From assembly GCA_026770575.1 (NCBI GenBank), contig MU657197.1, positions 76,412-97,710 of the forward strand: 21,299 bases of DNA, written 5' to 3'. A program made the translations under genes and the position numbers. Positions 13,714-21,299 of this stretch are shown piece by piece. Position 1 is the first letter of the stretch. The number at the start of each line of letters is the position of its first letter. Source of the stretch: Pelagophyceae sp. CCMP2097 (lineage: Eukaryota > Sar > Pelagophyceae). The notes under the pieces were generated by a model, which was not told the origin of the DNA, made no database searches, and saw only the letters and a list, made by a program, of their open reading frames with translations.

Positions 13714-13769
13714 AGAGAATCTTCGGCGATACGCCTTGCTATCAAGGGGCGGTACAGACCCCAATCTCC

Positions 13770-13865
13770 TGCGGGTGCTGGGGGAGACCCACCGGACCCC
13801 CCGCCGTCGCTGCGCTCCTCCTCCCGTCGCGGCGCGACTCCGTCTCGCTGCTGCGCTTCGCGAAG
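13770..13865. repeat. Diverged copy of the window-end tandem unit
   Basis: GGGTGCTGGGGGAGACCC, GACCCCCCGCCGTCGCTGCG and CGTCGCGGCGCGACTC match the units at 20911-21299. Confidence 0.75.
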
Positions 13866-13871
13866 GCATAG

Positions 13872-13930
13872 TTTCGAGGCGTATGAGGGCCCTGTGGGCC
13901 GTGAGATGTCGGGGCTTGTCAAATCGCGTC
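13872..13930. repeat. Dispersed 60-bp repeat, copy B'
   Basis: TTTCGAGGCGTATGAGGGCC onward matches 10628-10687. Confidence 0.88.
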
Positions 13931-14201
13931 ACAGGTCGAAAATGGAGACAGAGTTCCTGTTATCAGGAGGGGTGTCCCCTCATTACTTGAGCAGCTTGGA
14001 GCAGGCTTGTGTCGAGCGTACACGGCGACTCTGGATATATGCTTTGGGCGGCGTCATCACTGCGCGTCGCTCTCGCGGCCATATCAATTTTGGCCCCATG
14101 CCGATGGGTTGAGGCTGCGACAGCACTCCTCACTCTCGGGCTCTGGACGCCCTCAAGTATAGGTGGCACTGTAAAATAATTTGTAAAAACTGTATTTGAT
14201 T

Positions 14202-14221
14202 TTACATGCAATTGCATGTAA
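14202..14221. repeat. Perfect 20-bp palindrome
   Basis: TTACATGCAATTGCATGTAA is its own reverse complement. It lies in an AT-rich island (14160-14240) inside otherwise GC-rich DNA, with related CTGTAATTACAG palindromes near 14520-14545. Confidence 0.95.
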
Positions 14222-14519
14222 TTACACGACCCCCAAATTTTGCCTTTGTAGTGCCCTTGAAAATACATCTCCAATCCATCGATGTTTGTGAATTTCGGGC
14301 GCCTTGCATCGCGAAATTGTGGCTTTTCTCCACTTGTTTGAACAAAAATTGGACTTTTACCCCAAAAACATGCGCATGCAGAGCCACACCTCGTATTTGA
14401 GCTCGTCAGTTCGCCGGGGCGACTCGGCGGAGCCTCCCGCTCGCGCTAAGCCCCATTGCGCCTCGTTTGAGTGCCTCTAAAAATATGACCTTCACTTTAC
14501 ACTGTAAATGCGTGTGTAA

Positions 14520-14560
14520 CAGTAATTACACTGTAATTACAGTAAAAACAGGGGCCCATA
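14520..14560. repeat. Overlapping TGTAATTACA palindromes
   Basis: ACAGTAATTACACTGTAATT is followed by ACAGTAAAAACA. ACTGTAATTACAGT within it is a perfect 14-bp palindrome. It echoes the island at 14160-14230, about 300 bp away. Confidence 0.9.
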
Positions 14561-14617
14561 ATCCTCTACACTGTCTTTGCCCACCTATAACCCCAAGCTT
14601 CATCCCAGTAGCCGAAG

Positions 14618-14686
14618 CCCGTGCCCTCGATTACGGTATCGGCGCACAACATGGGTACGAACGGATACCGCATTCGAGGGCACGGG
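14618..14686. repeat. Inverted repeat, 23-bp arms, 23-bp loop
   Basis: 14618-14640 and 14664-14686 are reverse complements with two mismatches (CCCGTGCCCTCGA...). The stem is long enough to form a stable cruciform or RNA hairpin. Confidence 0.92.
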
Positions 14687-14868
14687 TTTGGCACCTCCTG
14701 ACATCAGTGGAAATCATTTGGCCATCCTCCGCCATATTTCCGCGTTTTCCCTCTTCGTGGTGGACATAAATGAACCCATTTTAGATTTAATAAACCACAA
14801 AGTTGCCTCCATTGGCCTCTCCTAATCCCGTATTTTTTCGGTCTGTGCGTGGGATGCTCCATGGACGT

Positions 14869-15125
14869 ATGGTAAGAAGGGTTTGGAAGACGAGCTCAAG
14901 TCCCGAACGCGAACGGCGCCAAGCTTCTCGCGTGGTGCCCTCCAGAGTGATCCCCATTCTCCGACCTGGAGCCTCGTGAGCTCGCGACGGACGTTTGGGA
15001 AAGGTACGACCCGATATAACAGACCGTAAAAATCCAACGGGTATCTCCGCTGCGCTCCAAGGTCCGTTGGATTTTTCGCTCCAAGGTCCGTTGGACTTTT
15101 GCGGTTCGTTGGACCGGGCCGAAAA
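14869..15125. repeat. Dispersed ~210-250-bp repeat, copy B
   Basis: Counterpart of 10704-10911. It carries extra internal copies of AAGGTCCGTTGGATTTTCG-type sequence, so the right portion has expanded. Confidence 0.82.
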
Positions 15126-15129
15126 TTGG

Positions 15130-16300
15130 AGATAGGCGAGTATTTCTATCACGCAAGGCCCGTTCGTCGTCCAGAACACAGACCCGGCGGCGGAGTGGAG
15201 CCCCCCCTCGAATATTTTGATAGGTAATATGCGGTCGGTTTCGATGCGGCTCCAGGAGCCGAAGCCACGGCGTGTGCTGGGGCTGCCGCAACCGGGAAAC
15301 ATAGATATATATGTCGCTTGAGCTAGCATTGCCACGACCGGGAAGCGCAGATCAGTATTCTTTGTACATAATCCGAATCCGAATCCGAATCAGAAATTAC
15401 AGGGCAGGCAGACCGGGAGGGCTGCCATCCAGTCCCCAAGGACCTATACCTGGCAAATTGAAGCTTGCGGGCGGCGTGCCTGCTTAGCGACTTATTTGAT
15501 AAAATCCTCGCAAGTTTTTACATTGTTGTTCCGCCGGTGCGGCGTCGCGGGCTCCGTGGTTATGGCGTGGTCTGCGATCGCCGTAGCGAGAACCCTAAAC
15601 TTGAACACGAAACTATATGCCAGATTTTTTTTAATCTTCTGAGAAACTTCGGCGTTTATAAAAGACGATAAGGACCTGAACTAGACCCGCTTTTGGCAAA
15701 TGCGATCACGGCTTTCGGAGGATCTGCTTGGTACGATCGACGCGCCTCGACGCAAGCTTTCAACCTCCGTCTTTTTTAGCTCCGCGGACGTGGTCCGCGC
15801 TGAGATACTCGCGCCCAAAGTTCAACGGAATCTCGTTTTAGATTGTGAAAGTTTGACATTGGGGCATACATGCAGCACCTAAGATTTGTTATAAACCCCC
15901 TGAGGCGCAGTTATCGAGCGCAGCGAGCCAATTTCCGCCAAAACGAACGCGCAAAGTGGGGGCTGGCGAGCCTAGGCCCGACGGCCTTCCCCGAGCCGCC
16001 AGGCGACGTCTGGCGGCTGCGCGCGCGCGCGTTGTACCTCCCGGCCGTGGAACCGGCTTCTTATCGGATCAGTCTGACCGCATCGTGGCTGGGCAGCACC
16101 TCAGGCGAGACCATTTTCGGGGACATCGGCCACAACCCGTGCGCCTCCAGGGGAAAGGGGGCTTGTTATTCCGGGGTGTAGACGTCGTGGCGCGTCCGTC
16201 GTGACACTCTTGACCCCACGGGACGTCGGTGCGCGGCGGGGCGGTGCCTCTCGGTCCGAGGTTTGAGAGGAAAAGCGGACTTTGATCCGTTAACCTGACA
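15130..16300. other. Intergenic region without recognisable genes
   Basis: Contains a CCGAAT microsatellite (about 15370-15392) and a 9-bp stem hairpin AGCCGCCAG/CTGGCGGCT near 15990-16016. Short ORFs here lack any recognisable domain. Confidence 0.5.
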
Positions 16301-16309
16301 CAAGTCGGT

Positions 16310-16375
16310 AGGAGGGCTCACAGGCGCGAACCAGAGACATTTGAGCGATCATCGGCTCGCTGCACTCCAAAAGCA
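16310..16375 (-). ncRNA. tRNA-like element 3 (degenerate)
   Basis: On the minus strand, GATGATCGCTCAAATGTC followed by GGTTCGCGCC parallels GATGCGATCGCTCAAAGTC and GGTTCGAATCC of element 2. The B-box has decayed. It is best read as a relic of the same family. Confidence 0.35.
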
Positions 16376-16414
16376 GTTCTACCTGAACTTCCAGCCTGCT
16401 CCATGCGCCCCGTC

Positions 16415-17206
16415 CATCTACGCGAGGAAATTTCACATCCTTAGAGGCGATTAGGGCAATGGGGCCGCGCGGGGGCGCTGCATGCGGCTTTTGCGGGTGC
16501 AGGGGGGCGCTCCAGAGCTACCCTGGACCCATGCCAAAAGGGCTCAGGCGGGAAGCGCGCCGGCGCCGCGGTACGCCCCGGCTTTGGGTCGGAAAAACAC
16601 TGTCTGAGGGATGTGTTGTTCAGGTCAAGGGGTTACTTTGACGGTCTGGAGGTGGGTGAGATAACCACTTGACCCAAGAGGCAGTCTCGAGGAAGGGATG
16701 GCTTACGCGCGTGTCGTGGAAGAGCAGGGGTGCCAAGCTGGTCGATGCCTGTTGGAATTGGGCGCCGGAAGGCTCCGGCGACGCGCCTTGGTCCCACAGG
16801 GCCGTCCCACACGTTTCCTGCGTTGCGGCGGCGCCCTGGGCGGGAAGCGGTTTGGCATGGGAGGGCACTTTGGGAGGTTGTGCTCGGGCCCTCGCGGGTC
16901 CCGCCATGCACCGGTAGCCGATGGGAACCGCTCGTAGATGCCCCGCGACCATCCCGACCACCTCCCGTGCGCCGCGCGGGCATGCGCGTAGGTGCTTGCC
17001 CATTTCGGCCTGAAACGTACCCCTAAACCGTGCCCAAACGGCGCCGAGGACGCCCCCGCCGCGGAAGTTTTTGGCCCGGACAGCTACACGGACCCCGCCG
17101 CGTCGAATTGCACCCTCAAACCCCGCTCGCCACCAGCGCGTGAGCGCGCACTCGGCTTCCTCGAATGAGATCGCCTCTAAGGATGTGAAATTCCTACGCG
17201 CAGATG
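16415..17206. mobile_element. 718-bp segment bounded by 37-bp inverted repeats
   Basis: 16415-16451 and the reverse complement of 17170-17206 agree at nearly every base (CATCTRCGCG, then TTTCACATCCTTAGAGGCGAT). The interior includes pieces that also occur at 12101-12132 and 12374-12412. Open frames inside are not recognisable proteins. Could be a non-autonomous element or two chance-retained copies of a short repeat. Confidence 0.55.
16696..16730 (-). repeat. Copy of the intron-8 core repeat
   Basis: On the minus strand CTCTTCCACGACACGCG is followed by CGTAAGCCATCC, matching 985-1020 and 12374-12412 apart from a 3-bp deletion. Confidence 0.85.
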
Positions 17207-17341
17207 GCGCAGTGGCGGTGGTTCGTGCGCTCGATCGGTTCCACTGGCATCGCTTTGCGGTGGTAGTAAAGATTTTCATGGGGCGCGTCTCCTTGGTGAG
17301 ATACACTTCAAAATGTGACCCTTAAGCACCGTAAGTCGCCA

Positions 17342-17440
17342 GGACATGCCGAAAAAGGTGTGCGCGTCTAGACAAGGATTGTAGCCCTGGCCGAGACGAG
17401 CATATCTGCCTATGGCGCGTACACCTTTTTCGGCATGTCC
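17342..17440. repeat. Inverted repeat, 25-bp arms, 49-bp loop
   Basis: GGACATGCCGAAAAAGGTGT plus GCGCG (17342-17366) pairs with 17416-17440 with one mismatch. No target duplication was seen. It may be a hairpin or a minimal foldback element. Confidence 0.92.
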
Positions 17441-17965
17441 CGACGAGCGCGTGCTTTGAAGCTTCTACTTTCAAAAAAGAAGATGGGAATTCCTGGGAAT
17501 TTCCTCTTTAATAGAGCAAGTCTGGGGGATAAGTTGAATCCTTTTCGGTACCTCGGGCCAAAAAGCCGCCAACAGCGCCGGAACGCGCTCTCGGAACGCG
17601 GAGAAAATTGGTGGGGTCCCGAGGAGACATGGCACCATCGCCTTCCCCCCATCACCGCGCCGATCCGACATCGCCGTACCCGACTCTAGGCTGTACATAT
17701 TTCCCTCCAGGCGGAATCTGTTTTTAGAGGACTTCAAACCGCTGTGAGAGCCCCTCCGGGGATCAGGGTTACATTGTAGATAAAATATATTTTGTTGGCC
17801 ACAGGTGGCGCCTGCGTGGACATCGCCCCGGTCGCCGCTGGGCGTAGGGCGCGTGCTCTCCGGTCCCCGATGCCGCAGGCGAGGCGGTGGTTGTTGTCCA
17901 GCGGGTTTATTTGCACCAACACAAGATAATCAATTTATGTACACGCCACGATTACGAAAGACGCC
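17441..17965. other. 3' flank of the phosphatase gene
   Basis: No gene is seen. An AT-rich patch (ATAAAATATATTTTG, 17779-17793) lies about 180 bp past the stop codon. No canonical AATAAA signal was identified on the minus strand. Confidence 0.45.
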
Positions 17966-19551
17966 TCATGTGGTTTCTCCAAAGAGGCCCGGCGCGGCGC
18001 GCCCCAGAGCCTCGTCTCGACGGATGATGTACGAGTACGGCTCGGACGGCGATCCGCCGTCGTTGACGACGAACGTTGTGGTGAAATCCGTCTTGGTGAG
18101 GGAGTGGCCCATGAAGCCGTAGAGGCCCGTCGTCGCCTAGCGCGCGGATCAACGCGACGGCCGCGGACATCGAGAGGCCCGGGCCGAAGGGCCGGGAAGA
18201 AGACCTCTGTCTCGGACCGGGACTAGGAATCGTATAGGGCCCGTATAGGGCCTCGCAGAGGACATGGGACTCCCCCCGCGTCGCGTCCGTTTCCAGAGAC
18301 GCCGGCCTCTCGCCTTTTGCAGGCCGGCGTACTCGGTGTCGACGCCGTTGTGGACGCGCGCGCCGGTGCCGCTGCCGAAGAACGAGACGCCTTGCTTTGT
18401 GATGTGCTGCAGGATGTGGTCGTGGCCCGAGAGGTACGCGTGCACCTTGTACTTCACCAGCAGCGGCACGAGCGCATCGATCAACAGAGGCGTGTCACCG
18501 TGCTCGCCCTTGGTCGCCGAGTAGCACGGGAAATGGCCGAAAACGACGCGCCAGTCCGCAGTGGACGCGGCGAGCCACGCTTCGATCTGAGCGAGCTGCT
18601 CGGCGTCAGCCGTCTCGGAACTCTCCGCGACGGGGCCGTCGGCCGCCGCCAGCGGGAAATTGCGCGTGATGGTGGAGTGCGTGGCCTCAGAGAGGTGGCC
18701 CGAGGCGCGGTCGGCGTCGAGGCGTTTCACGTCGCGGATGACGCCTTTGCCTTGCTTCGGGTCGAACGCCACGTACGTGTCGCCGCCGTTGAGGCGCCAC
18801 GTGTCGCTGCCGATGAGCGTCAGCGAGACGTTGTCAAAGTTTAAATCTTGTTTATAGTACAGCGCGGGAAATGTCCACCTTTTCGACCTCTGCGAGTACT
18901 GCACCTGCGCCTCAATGCTGCCGTAGTAGTCGTGGTTGCCACCGACAAGGTACCACGGCACGTTTAAAGAGTCGGCCACAAACGTCTCCTCGAACTTGGA
19001 AGCGAACTGCGGGTCTTCCACAGTCCCAACCTACAGTTCGGCCCGCCGTCAACGGCGCTGCGAGAGCGCACTGCAGCGGGGCACGCGTGCGGACGGCGCC
19101 GCGTGGACCGTGTAACAAATGCAACGACTCAGTTTTTGTACCCCCGTGTCGTACATGTTATCCCCAATGGCCACGACGAACTTGGCCTGGGAGTCGAGCG
19201 CGTAGTCGCCCATCATGGCCGCGACGTAAGTTTTTGCCGCCGCGTCGCCCCAATCTGTTAAGGCGGTTGTCGAGGCTCTGTCGAGGGGCCGTCGAAGCGC
19301 GTGCCACGCCACCGCGCGCGTTGCACGCCGCTCCAGCAGTTCGAGGCGGCCCGGCCTCGCACGGCGCGGCCGCCACGCTGCACCCCTTTGACCCCGCCCT
19401 CGGGGAGAAACCGTCTGGGAGCCTCCGGGAAGCGCACCCGACGTGTTCTGGTCTTTGAAAGTGGACGCTGCGGGACACCGCCGATGGAGAGGAAGTCCCA
19501 GCCGCGGGCCGGCAGCGCGAGCAGCGCGCAGGCTCGGAGCGCGTCGCGCAT
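17966..19551 (-). CDS. Type-5 purple acid phosphatase (TRAP-like metallophosphatase), four exons, 357 aa
   Basis: Exons in transcript order: 19551-19479, 19254-19142, 19030-18314, 18136-17966 (TGA at 17968-17966). Lengths 73, 113, 717 and 171 are phase-consistent. The family hydrolyses phosphomonoesters at a binuclear metal centre. All ligand motifs are present: GDWG (24-27, assembled across intron 1), GDNMY (55-59), GNHD (93-96), GHFP (227-230) and GHDH (264-267). The junction across intron 2 gives YDTGVGTVEDPQF, matching the family spacing. The first ~17 residues (RDALRACALLALPARG) resemble a short signal peptide, so a secreted or vacuolar enzyme, perhaps for phosphate scavenging, is likely (inference). 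Length is close to the family norm. The frame upstream of the ATG stays open, so a longer N-terminus is possible. The last intron has GC-AG borders. Confidence 0.92.
18137..18313 (-). other. Phosphatase intron 3 (177 bp), GC-AG borders
   Basis: Donor CAAAAG|GCGAGA, acceptor GCGCTAG, phase 0, giving LQKATTGLYGFMGH, which fits the C-terminal family pattern. AGGCGA occurs at both exon-intron junctions. No in-frame GT alternative gives an equally good protein. Confidence 0.75.
19031..19141 (-). other. Phosphatase intron 2 (111 bp)
   Basis: Donor GGGG|GTACAA, acceptor AACTGTAG, phase 0. The spliced product restores the conserved region between GDNMY and FEETF at the expected length. Confidence 0.88.
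19255..19478 (-). other. Phosphatase intron 1 (224 bp)
   Basis: Donor GGCG|GTGTCC, acceptor TTAACAG, phase 1. It splits the aspartate codon of the GDWG metal-binding motif. Confidence 0.88.
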
Positions 19552-20218
19552 GACGAAGCGCGCGCGCCACAGTGAAACAAGGAGACAGAATTCAATATCG
19601 TAATAATCCAGGCTTAAAATTGAGCCATTGGGTAATTTATAAACTCCTTTTCAAGTACTTATTGAGATATTGTGACGATTTGATGACGAACGATGGGGCG
19701 TTCTATAGGACGTGCTTTTGGATGATTGCGCTCGCAACCGCTCTAGAAGTCGGTGGCACGGCGTTGGCAACGCATAGGCCCATCTTCTTGGCTCTCTAGA
19801 GGCACGCATTGGCTTTTTATAAGAAGCACCCACACGGGAATGACAAGTCTCTTGATAAAATGTCAGAACAGTATGCCTTTTCGGTTTCGCCCTGCTTGAG
19901 GTGCTCCTCGGCAAGCCCCTCGCGTAGGAAAAGGCATACCGTTCGACGATTTGACCGAGTTATACGACCATAGCCGCCTTGGTGGTCTTGTAGAGGCGCG
20001 CAGTGCCCCTAGAGCAAATGTTTTGAGGCTGCGCAGAGACCAGACACGAGGCCGTACGATGGCACCGAAATCAGCTCCATAGCTTCCACTGTCAGCGCGG
20101 ACAAGGCGCCCCAAGTTGCATATTTTTATGTGCGAGGTCAATGTATTTTCGGCTTATTAGCATTGGGTGTGTTTCACTTTGCGCGCATTGTTCTCCATCC
20201 CTATCGCAAAAAAGGCTT
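19552..20218. other. 5' flank of the phosphatase and gene-poor DNA
   Basis: AT-richer than the gene. A weak inverted repeat (GTATGCCTTTT at 19871-19881 against 19929-19939) is visible. Short ORFs on both strands are unrecognisable. The phosphatase promoter should be here; no TATA box could be assigned. Confidence 0.5.
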
Positions 20219-20588
20219 TAGAGTAAAGGTCAATTTAAGAACCGGCTAAGCGAAAAAAAATCAGCGGCCCGGCGGCGCCGTTGTTTGCGGTTTTGACGCT
20301 GCCAGGGGACGCGCCTGGGCCCCCTCCACCCACCCCCAAATCATGGCGTCCGCGGAGGACGGGCCTCTGTGAGAAATTTAGCATAGGCAGAGTCCGGACC
20401 GACCATCGGTTCTTAAAAAACACTTGGTCAGATTAAGAACCGGGCCCCTGGAGCCGGATAATATCCCAATAAGGGATTTAATGGATTTTAATTGGGTCTT
20501 ATAAATGCCTTGTTGGATATTGAACGTCGTTTGTCGTTTTTTCGTCGGTTCTTAAACTGGCCAGGTTCTTAAATTGGCTTTTACTCTA
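20219..20588. mobile_element. Foldback/MITE-like element with GGTTCTTAA repeats
   Basis: The ends 20219-20243 and 20564-20588 are reverse complements with two mismatches over 25 bp (TAGAGTAAAGGTCAATTTAAG...). GGTTCTTAA or its complement also recurs internally near 20408, 20435 and 20548. The interior has no ORF of note. No clear target-site duplication was found. Confidence 0.75.
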
Positions 20589-20793
20589 CTCTACAATTGC
20601 ACGCCGTGCGAATTCCACTGAAAAAGAGAGTGGTTGAAGCAATTATTCAAAGGAATACAAGTTCGTCTTTGTTTGAGTCATATGATTCACCAGGAACTTA
20701 AGATCTTGTTTTAGATGCAAGTTCAGCCACGAAACTGTCGCCAAATGGAGGTGGTGGTGTTTTTACGAGCGGTGGACGACGTTCCCGAGGGGC

Positions 20794-20866
20794 TGAAATA
20801 GCGCCGACTGGGGCGTTGGAAAGAGCTCGTGTCGCTCTGTCTCGAACCGCAGTCGGCGCTATTTCA
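20794..20866. repeat. Perfect 17-bp inverted repeat, 39-bp loop
   Basis: TGAAATAGCGCCGACTG (20794-20810) is exactly complementary to 20850-20866. The loop is GC-rich. Could form a strong RNA hairpin or be a small foldback element. Confidence 0.95.
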
Positions 20867-20910
20867 ACTATCATATTGCGGTCACTGCAGTTGCTCAAAC
20901 ATCGAAGACT

Positions 20911-21299
20911 CCGTCGCGGTGGGACTTGTCGCTCCGCTCCTCACACCCGCCTCGTTCGCCAGACGTAGGACTCTCGCGGGTACCGGGGTCTTCCCCCGGA
21001 CCCCCCACCGTCGCTGCGCTCTCCGTCCGTCGCGGTGCGACTCGTCGCTCCGCTCCTCGCACCTCCATCGTTCGCCAGACGTTGGTCATTGGACTCTCAC
21101 GGCCGGGTGCCCGTCGCGGAACGACTTTGGCTCGTCGCTCCGATCCTCGCACCCACCTCGTTCGCCGGACCTGACCTTGGGCTTTCGCGGGTGCCAGGGG
21201 GAGACCCCCTGGACCCCCCCGTCGCTCCGCCCCCCCAGAGAGGCGGTACATACCCTATTCCCCCCCCGGTGCCGGGGGGAGACCCCCCGGACCCCCCCA
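20911..21299. repeat. ~100-120-bp tandem repeat to the window end
   Basis: About three units, each containing CCGTCGCGG, CTCGTCGCTCCGCTCCTCGC, CCTCGTTCGCC and GGGGGAGACCCCCTGGACCC-like sequence, starting near 20911, 21027 and 21110. A partial copy lies at 13770-13865. The array may continue beyond the window. Confidence 0.85.

Noticed and set aside
14787..15335. 182-codon minus-strand frame.
   Set aside because: Most of it overlaps dispersed repeat copy B; shared peptides with copy A reflect the repeat, not an intact gene.
17201..17245. tRNA-like start (TGGCGCAGTGG A-box look-alike, then GGTTCGTGCGC).
   Set aside because: No B-box at the right spacing and no arm pairing; likely chance similarity.
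16620..17306. 228-codon minus-strand frame.
   Set aside because: No domain is recognised, it crosses two dispersed repeats and an inverted-repeat arm, and high GC explains its openness. A gene is not excluded.
18264..18857. Plus-strand frames opposite the phosphatase.
   Set aside because: They are antisense shadows of exon 3, kept open by high GC at third positions.
1..21299. CRISPR array or bacterial defence system.
   Set aside because: The tandem arrays have no unique equal-length spacers, and the window is eukaryotic by its spliced genes.

Overview
The window looks like nuclear DNA of a eukaryotic microalga, most likely a stramenopile or haptophyte (inference). The genes are spliced, and the families present (ribonuclease-inhibitor-type leucine-rich repeats, zinc finger plus Sel1 repeats, type-5 purple acid phosphatase) are common in such algae. 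The rest is dense, GC-rich, repeat-laden sequence. No bacterial operon structure is visible. Most long open frames are by-products of 12-bp GC-rich tandem arrays and are not genes.

Three genes can be modelled, all on the minus strand. (1) 9008 to 930: a nine-exon gene for a 341-residue leucine-rich-repeat protein. Its exons total only 1,026 bp of an 8,079-bp span, and three introns of about 2.6, 1.9 and 2.2 kb hold almost all of the repeats. Six of its eight introns start GTGCGT, one starts GTGCGC and one starts GC. (2) 10543 to 9741: a two-exon gene for a Cys-rich zinc-finger-like plus Sel1-repeat protein. (3) 19551 to 17966: a four-exon gene for a 357-residue type-5 (TRAP-like) acid phosphatase with all metal-ligand motifs; one intron has GC-AG borders. 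Splice junctions were placed by reading frame, phase and family alignment, and each model is phase-consistent.

Layout. 1-929: 3' flank with GACGCGGACGC low-complexity sequence. 930-9008: LRR gene with repeat-filled introns, including an intronic inverted pair of related small ORFs (2568-3201), arrays in opposing orientation, four copies of a ~140-bp module, ~100-bp tandem units and a foldback element (5557-5665). 9290-9595: a MITE-like element. 9741-10543: Sel1 gene. 10544-17965: gene-poor, with three tRNA-like (pol III B-box) elements, dispersed repeat pairs, several perfect or near-perfect inverted repeats and one weak ORF behind a TATA box. 17966-19551: phosphatase. 19552-21299: gene-poor, with a foldback element rich in GGTTCTTAA (20219-20588), a 17-bp perfect hairpin and a terminal tandem repeat.

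The three proteins show no evident shared pathway. The notable content is architectural: repeats concentrated in introns, symmetric about exons or about themselves, and short repeats shared between introns and intergenic DNA. All splice sites are predictions from sequence alone.
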